Source of the DNA: Solen grandis
Lineage: Eukaryota; Mollusca; Bivalvia; Adapedonta; Solenidae
DNA: 64,000 nucleotides
NCBI GenBank assembly: GCA_021229015.1
Contig: CM037789.1
Coordinates: 37,427,348-37,491,347 of the forward strand
Direction: 5' to 3'
Shown one piece after another: positions 59,568 to 64,000 of this stretch. The notes beneath the pieces were generated by a model that saw only the letters and a list, made by a program, of their open reading frames with translations, did no database searches and was not told where the DNA came from. The first letter of the stretch is position 1; the number at the start of each line of letters is the position of its first letter. A program made the translations under genes and the position numbers.

Positions 59568-60610
59568 TCACTTGTTCAATACCGAGTGGAACCCTACACG
59601 TATGCGGATGACTGTCTCGACCCTACTTCTCGTGCCTTCTGTCAAACGTCGAATTTTGTGAATGGTCAGCTATCGCCATTCACGATACAGAGCTGCTTCT
59701 CGTTTGTCCAGAATCTGTGCAGGAGGGTCCATTTTCTGTATGCGACGCCCAATAACTTCCCAAATATGCTCCAGTGGATTCGAATCTGGGCTTCTTGCTG
59801 GTCAGGGCAAAGTCCCAATCGCATTACTTTGGAGAATGGCTGCCACTGCCCTTGAACAGTTGGGTCTAGCGTTGTCGTCCATGTAAAAAGGCCTAGTGGC
59901 AAGCAGTTCTAGTGGTTCTCAAAATGAGGCTCAACTACCGGCTCCAAGACATCGTGAATGTAACGTTCACCCGTCAATCTTCCCTGTATGGTTACTAAGT
60001 CAATCTTATCCTCATGTGAAACACAACCCAACACCATTAGTGAACCTCCATTGTAAGGAACAGTCGGCTTGATGTTCCTTGGTACGTAAGCTGTGTTTCT
60101 GTGTCGCCAGACTCTTATTCGACCATCTGTAACATGCAATAAAAACCGGCTTTCATCCGACCAGTGGATTCGATGCCATGTCCTCAAATTCCAACCTCGT
60201 CTCGCCAAACACCATCGTAAGCGGGTTCTTTGATGCTCATCTGTCAGCAAAGGGCGCTTAATTACTCCCCTTGAGGCTAATCCCGCTTCCCTTAACCGAT
60301 TTCGAAGCGTTTTCAGAGACAGACGTCGATGAGGCAGCTATTGAGACTTTAGACAGGTACTCGTAGAAAAGGGTTCTCATCGTACTAACCGAACCAAGGC
60401 CCAATCCTCTCGTTGTGACTTTACGCGAGGTCGTACTGACCTGAGCATATCTTTGACATCGTTGGTCTGACGATGCTTCCTTATCAGCCTGCTGACGACA
60501 GTGTAGTGGCAGCCAACTTGGCGGCCAATCACTTTGTAAGACATTCCCGTCAAATGCATCCCTACAATTTGCCATCTTTGCGCTTCCGATAATCATTGTC
60601 TTCTAGCCAT
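59568..60610 (-). pseudogene. Dead Tc1-like (DD34E) transposase
   Basis: Full-length remnant, about 347 codons, from ATG (60608-60610, MARRQ) to TGA (59568-59570). The helix-turn-helix N-terminus is clear (QRWQIVGMHLTGMSYKVIG). The catalytic triad is readable: first Asp in HWSDESRF, second in FYMDDNARPN, Glu in NPLEHIW, with 34 residues between the second Asp and the Glu. At least five in-frame stops (codon 6, after RLVR, 10-15 codons later, after FENH, and within the D-E spacer) and one frameshift near 59900 inactivate it. Several stops look like CGA-to-TGA or TGG-to-TGA/TAG decay. I found no terminal inverted repeats in either flank. Confidence 0.85.
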
Positions 60611-62435
60611 CTTTTGGCTACTATGGCTGAACAATGAAATATATGTGTTACATATACGCGAATATGTTTGATAAGAATACTGCGTTTTGCAGAAACCACG
60701 GGATGCATGATCTTCTCGCCTATATCTATGTGTGCAATTATTGCCAATGTGTATCAAAGTTTGAAATCTACTTATGGAATATTATTCGTGCCAACAGCAA
60801 AAAGAAAATTTAATACACGTTGATCTGTACTGTACCATAGACCAAAATATCAAGGGATGCTTAATCTTTTTCAAGGTGCATATATATATATACACCACGG
60901 TATCTTAGTCAAGCGTCATCTTTCACGTTAGGTCTACTTAATCTGCGCTGTTATTCTAAATAACCCGCGTCTGTGATTTTCTGATACGTCGGATTTGGTT
61001 ATACCTTTATCGAAACTATTGAACTTACATGTGTTTCTTTAAACGTTACGAGATTACAATATTTTCAGTAAGTACTGTGTTTTTGAAGAAATCCATAAAA
61101 AATGAATGATACAGTGATTTGCAGATCACTATCTTTTACAAAAAATGTCGAATAAAACGTGTACCGAAAACACTAAACAGTAAAAAGAAAAACATAAAAA
61201 ACTAGAGACAAAAATACCAACAACAACAAAAAAAACAACAACAACGAAACAAAACACAATAACATAGCCTTCCGGCCAACCCTTTCATATATAGTTAACG
61301 TATGATGTATAATAAAAACAAGACATATCTTTAAAAAAGACAGTCGGTGTAAGAGAAAAAAATATGGAAGTTAAAGAAAGTAAAAGTGTTACAATATAAT
61401 ATATTAATGTTGGCATTTTTTTTTATTATTATGTGATTTTAAAATAATACTAGAAAATGTATTTGCCGCTTAATTTAGGAGATGTAATATACTAGCCTGT
61501 GAAAAAAAAAGAAAAAAAGAACGAAAGGGACAAAAATGCAATATTAACGAAACATAAAAAAAATCCGTCTCGGAGCATTTAGTTTAGCTGACAAACCTTT
61601 CAGCAGCTGTAGCTTATCTTAGCTACATTGAGGGACGAGTTCACTTCCAAGGTAAACTACGTTTTCTAAAGACTCACAACTGATTACTTTTTCAAAAAGA
61701 TGGCTTTTATGTTTGTATTTTTAACTGGATGGTTTTTATGTTTCAATAGATAGATTAATTGTTATTTGCCAATTGACAACCATGCAAAAAGATATGCACC
61801 CTTAAACTCCCATTTAATGATGGAATATCCTAAAATTATTTATGCAAACTAATGAAACGAGTGCTTTTTCGAACTATTCGGATGTTAACCATAATTAGAT
61901 TGGTTCAAAATCTAGGTCAAAATCCATTTTATACAGCTTACACCGAAAAATATGGTTGCCGCTGGATACCTAGCTTATGTTTCTGGGCGCTTGAATTAAA
62001 AAAACGTAAAACACACAACATGGCTGATCATAACTCTCTACTTTTCGTGGGAAGAAAACGGGAGAAACGGCGACTCATGAAAGAAACACGATTGTCCTTT
62101 ATTCTTCTAGTTTAATAAATATGCATTATTAAGATATAATGTAGGCCTGAGGCGTCATCTGAGTTCTTCTCCGAGTCGTAATCGTTCTATAAAATTTAAA
62201 TACCGGGAATATGTCTATACAGTGTTTGATTAAAATGGGGTCGCTCTGTCACTTATGATTCATGTTTGATATGAGCATCATTCACATTACTCGTATATAT
62301 GAGCCTTTTTTTTTGGAGGGGGGGGGGCAGAAAAAAACAACAACATGTTCAGTGCGAGTATCGGCTACTTGTGCGATAATCTTGGGCATTTTGGGTACTC
62401 GTGCGAGAGCTAGCAGGTTTTATCTCTAACTTAGA
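60611..62435. other. Intergenic
   Basis: AT-rich. A short (TA)n lies near 60874-60887 and an (AAC)n-like tract at 61204-61260. A plus-strand frame at 61852-62115 has no recognisable domain. Confidence 0.45.
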
Positions 62436-62439
62436 AGCT

Positions 62440-62990
62440 TCCGATCCTTCGTTCGATCTTCATTTGTTGCGATTAAAACAACAACACACTTTCGTGTAAT
62501 GACAAACACTTTTGTTTCATGAAAATCCAAACATAGATATGGAAGATATAGAGTGGACACATTGATGTAGCCTATAAATACCAAAGAGAATTTCGAACAA
62601 TTGACCTTTAAGCCTAATGCGCGCGACACACCTTTGTGTTATGACAAACACTTCTGTAAAGTTTTATGAAAATCCATCCTTTGATATGGAAGTTTTAAAG
62701 CGGACACGAATATATAGTCTATGAACACCAAAGACAATTTCTAACAACTCATGTGACCTTGACCTTTCAAGGATGCATATGGTTGATGCGCGCGACATAC
62801 CCGTGTGTTATGAGGAAGGGTTAGGGTTTAGAGTTAAGGGTTAGTTGGTTAGAGGGTTAGGGGGTTAACGCTAACCCATAATCCTTAGCCCTCTCTATTA
62901 CGTTTTATTGAAATCCGTCCATAAATGTCTAAGTTATGGAGCTGACACGAAAGCGGGACGGACGGACAAACGGACACGCGCAAACCTATA
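62440..62990 (+). repeat. ~180-bp tandem repeat, three units, third interrupted
   Basis: Units share 'GTGTTATGACAAACACTT', 'TTTATGAAAATCCA', 'GATATGGAAG', 'GCGGACAC' and 'TATGAACACCAAAGA' (unit landmarks near 62495, 62640, 62805). The third is broken by the telomere-like block at 62815-62900. It ends in a GGGACGGACGGACAAACGGACACGCG tract like other bivalve repeats. Confidence 0.6.
62815..62900. repeat. Interstitial telomere-like TTAGGG block
   Basis: 'GAAGGGTTAGGGTTTAGAG' through 'GAGGGTTAGGGGGTTAACGC' is a degenerate TTAGGG series. It then flips to CTAACCCATAATCC. It replaces the expected 'ACAAACACTTCTGTAAAG' of the surrounding unit. Confidence 0.7.
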
Positions 62991-62999
62991 GTCCCCAAC

Positions 63000-64000
63000 C
63001 GGTTTCACCGGTCTGTGTACATTTTTCGCTATTTTGAGATGAATATGCCAACAATCATATCTCTGCGCTGGAGTAGCTAAACCTGTGCGTTTACCTGTAC
63101 ATTCACATGTACGGTCAGTATAAGATGCCAATCTTTTGGTAGTTGCAGAAGTGATTGACACATATTCAATATTCATACTATAATGGCATATTATCAGTAC
63201 TACAATAGTTATGTTTTAAGGGTGGTGTCGCCTAAAGGTAACGTACGTTCATCGTTCATGACTGCTGATCCGATGGTTGCTGGTCATTTTGTAGTGCTTC
63301 ACATTACAGTTAAGATGATAGTCAAAAGATAATCAGTAGAAATTAAAAAAAAGACTTTCTACTCTCCATCGTTAATGTTGATGAAGTCTTTGTTGCTTGA
63401 CAAAAAAACTCGGAAAGTGTAGGTCACATTGAACAGGAAAAAGCTACTTTTTTCGACGAAATTGTTTAAAAAAAGAATACAATATCCATGAAGGACACGT
63501 TCCGCAAAGTGACGTCTTCACCAGTCCAGGGTATCGATTTCGTAAGTTCATCCTATGAAGTTAGCCATGTGGGAAAAGTGAATGAATCTAAATATAGGTT
63601 TTATCAGTTAAAATATAGGTTCAATACCGTCTGTGACGATATTGCCTGTGATGAGGAAATCACCTATTCTTTAACAACGGATGGTTGCATTTGGTGACAT
63701 TGCGTCTGTAGATGGGTATTGATAGACATAATACACATATATAGTTAAAATCGACTTCTAGTCATTGACCATCTGTGAACGAGCTTCTTAAAAAGACATG
63801 TCTAAGGATTATTCTTTTTGTTTAAAATCGTTATGCTTCACGATTCTTTGATTTTTATGACAGAAGCAAAATCATTTACTTATCTTCTGTGGTTGCGAGA
63901 TTGGTTATGGGTCGATATTTTATTTACGGTTGATAGTGGCGAATGAGGAAATAAATAATTAACTTCATTTCATTTAGCTTGAAATGGGCACATTGCCTCA
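63000..64000. other. Intergenic, nothing recognised
   Basis: A 69-codon plus-strand frame (63488-63697) has ordinary composition, but I recognise no domain, and no splice context makes it convincing. Otherwise AT-rich and featureless. Confidence 0.4.

Noticed and set aside
59540..59575. TGAGTAAC...GTTACTCA as a terminal inverted repeat of the Tc1 element
   Set aside because: Both arms lie on the same side of the element (59543-59570), overlapping the end of the transposase remnant. It is a local palindrome, and no matching sequence was found on the other flank.

Overview
The window looks like nuclear DNA from a bivalve mollusc. It is AT-rich and intron-bearing with sparse genes. It is full of short repeat families typical of clams: tRNA-derived SINEs with CAAA tails, elements that begin with a GCTCAC...GTGAGC hairpin and end in GGTGAGC...GGCCCTCTT, and tracts of the 'CTTGACCTTTGACC' type. 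A heterodont clam is my best guess from the repeats; the sequence does not settle the species.

Layout. (1) 1-14191 is a noisy, apparently unpolished contig with swollen homopolymers. It consists largely of several tandem-repeat arrays, and I support no gene in it. It ends at a 100-N gap (14192-14291). (2) 14559-17436 (-) is the large N-terminal exon of a ZAP/PARP12-like protein with four CCCH zinc fingers. Its downstream exons would lie across the gap. (3) 17.7-34.7 kb is a transposon graveyard. It holds an 820-bp TA-flanked MITE, a 1.72-kb TIR element with an 8-bp target duplication nested inside an older element, SINEs with clear target-site duplications, and two consecutive Helitron-like copies, one of which carries a SINE at a site that is empty in the other. 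(4) 35238-42722 (+) is a five-exon tetraspan gene of the MS4A/CD20-like type. Its first intron is filled by a 39-bp tandem array. (5) 45967-48014 is a 34-bp tandem array of about 60 copies, followed by a decayed piece that resembles a rhodopsin-like GPCR. (6) 55491-57192 (-) is the last exon of a secreted mucin-like protein, with about 37 Ser/Thr-rich 13-residue repeats and a C-terminal chitin-binding (CBM14/peritrophin-A) domain. One missing base interrupts its frame. (7) 59568-60610 (-) is a dead DD34E Tc1-like transposase. (8) 62.4-63.0 kb is a tandem repeat interrupted by a head-to-head telomere-like TTAGGG block.

The three host genes share no obvious pathway. Two fit well-known expanded mollusc classes (antiviral-type CCCH proteins and mucin/chitin-binding secreted proteins) and one is a four-pass membrane protein. 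Long open frames over the tandem arrays (35.9-37.8, 46.0-48.2 and the plus strand of 55.7-57.2 kb) are artefacts of stop-free repeat units. I found no CRISPR, rRNA or functional tRNA gene. No wholly new biological system is demonstrated. The most useful leads are the ZAP-like gene cut by the gap, the phase conflict at the end of the MS4A-like gene, the mucin frameshift, and several mobile elements whose boundaries can be read to the base.
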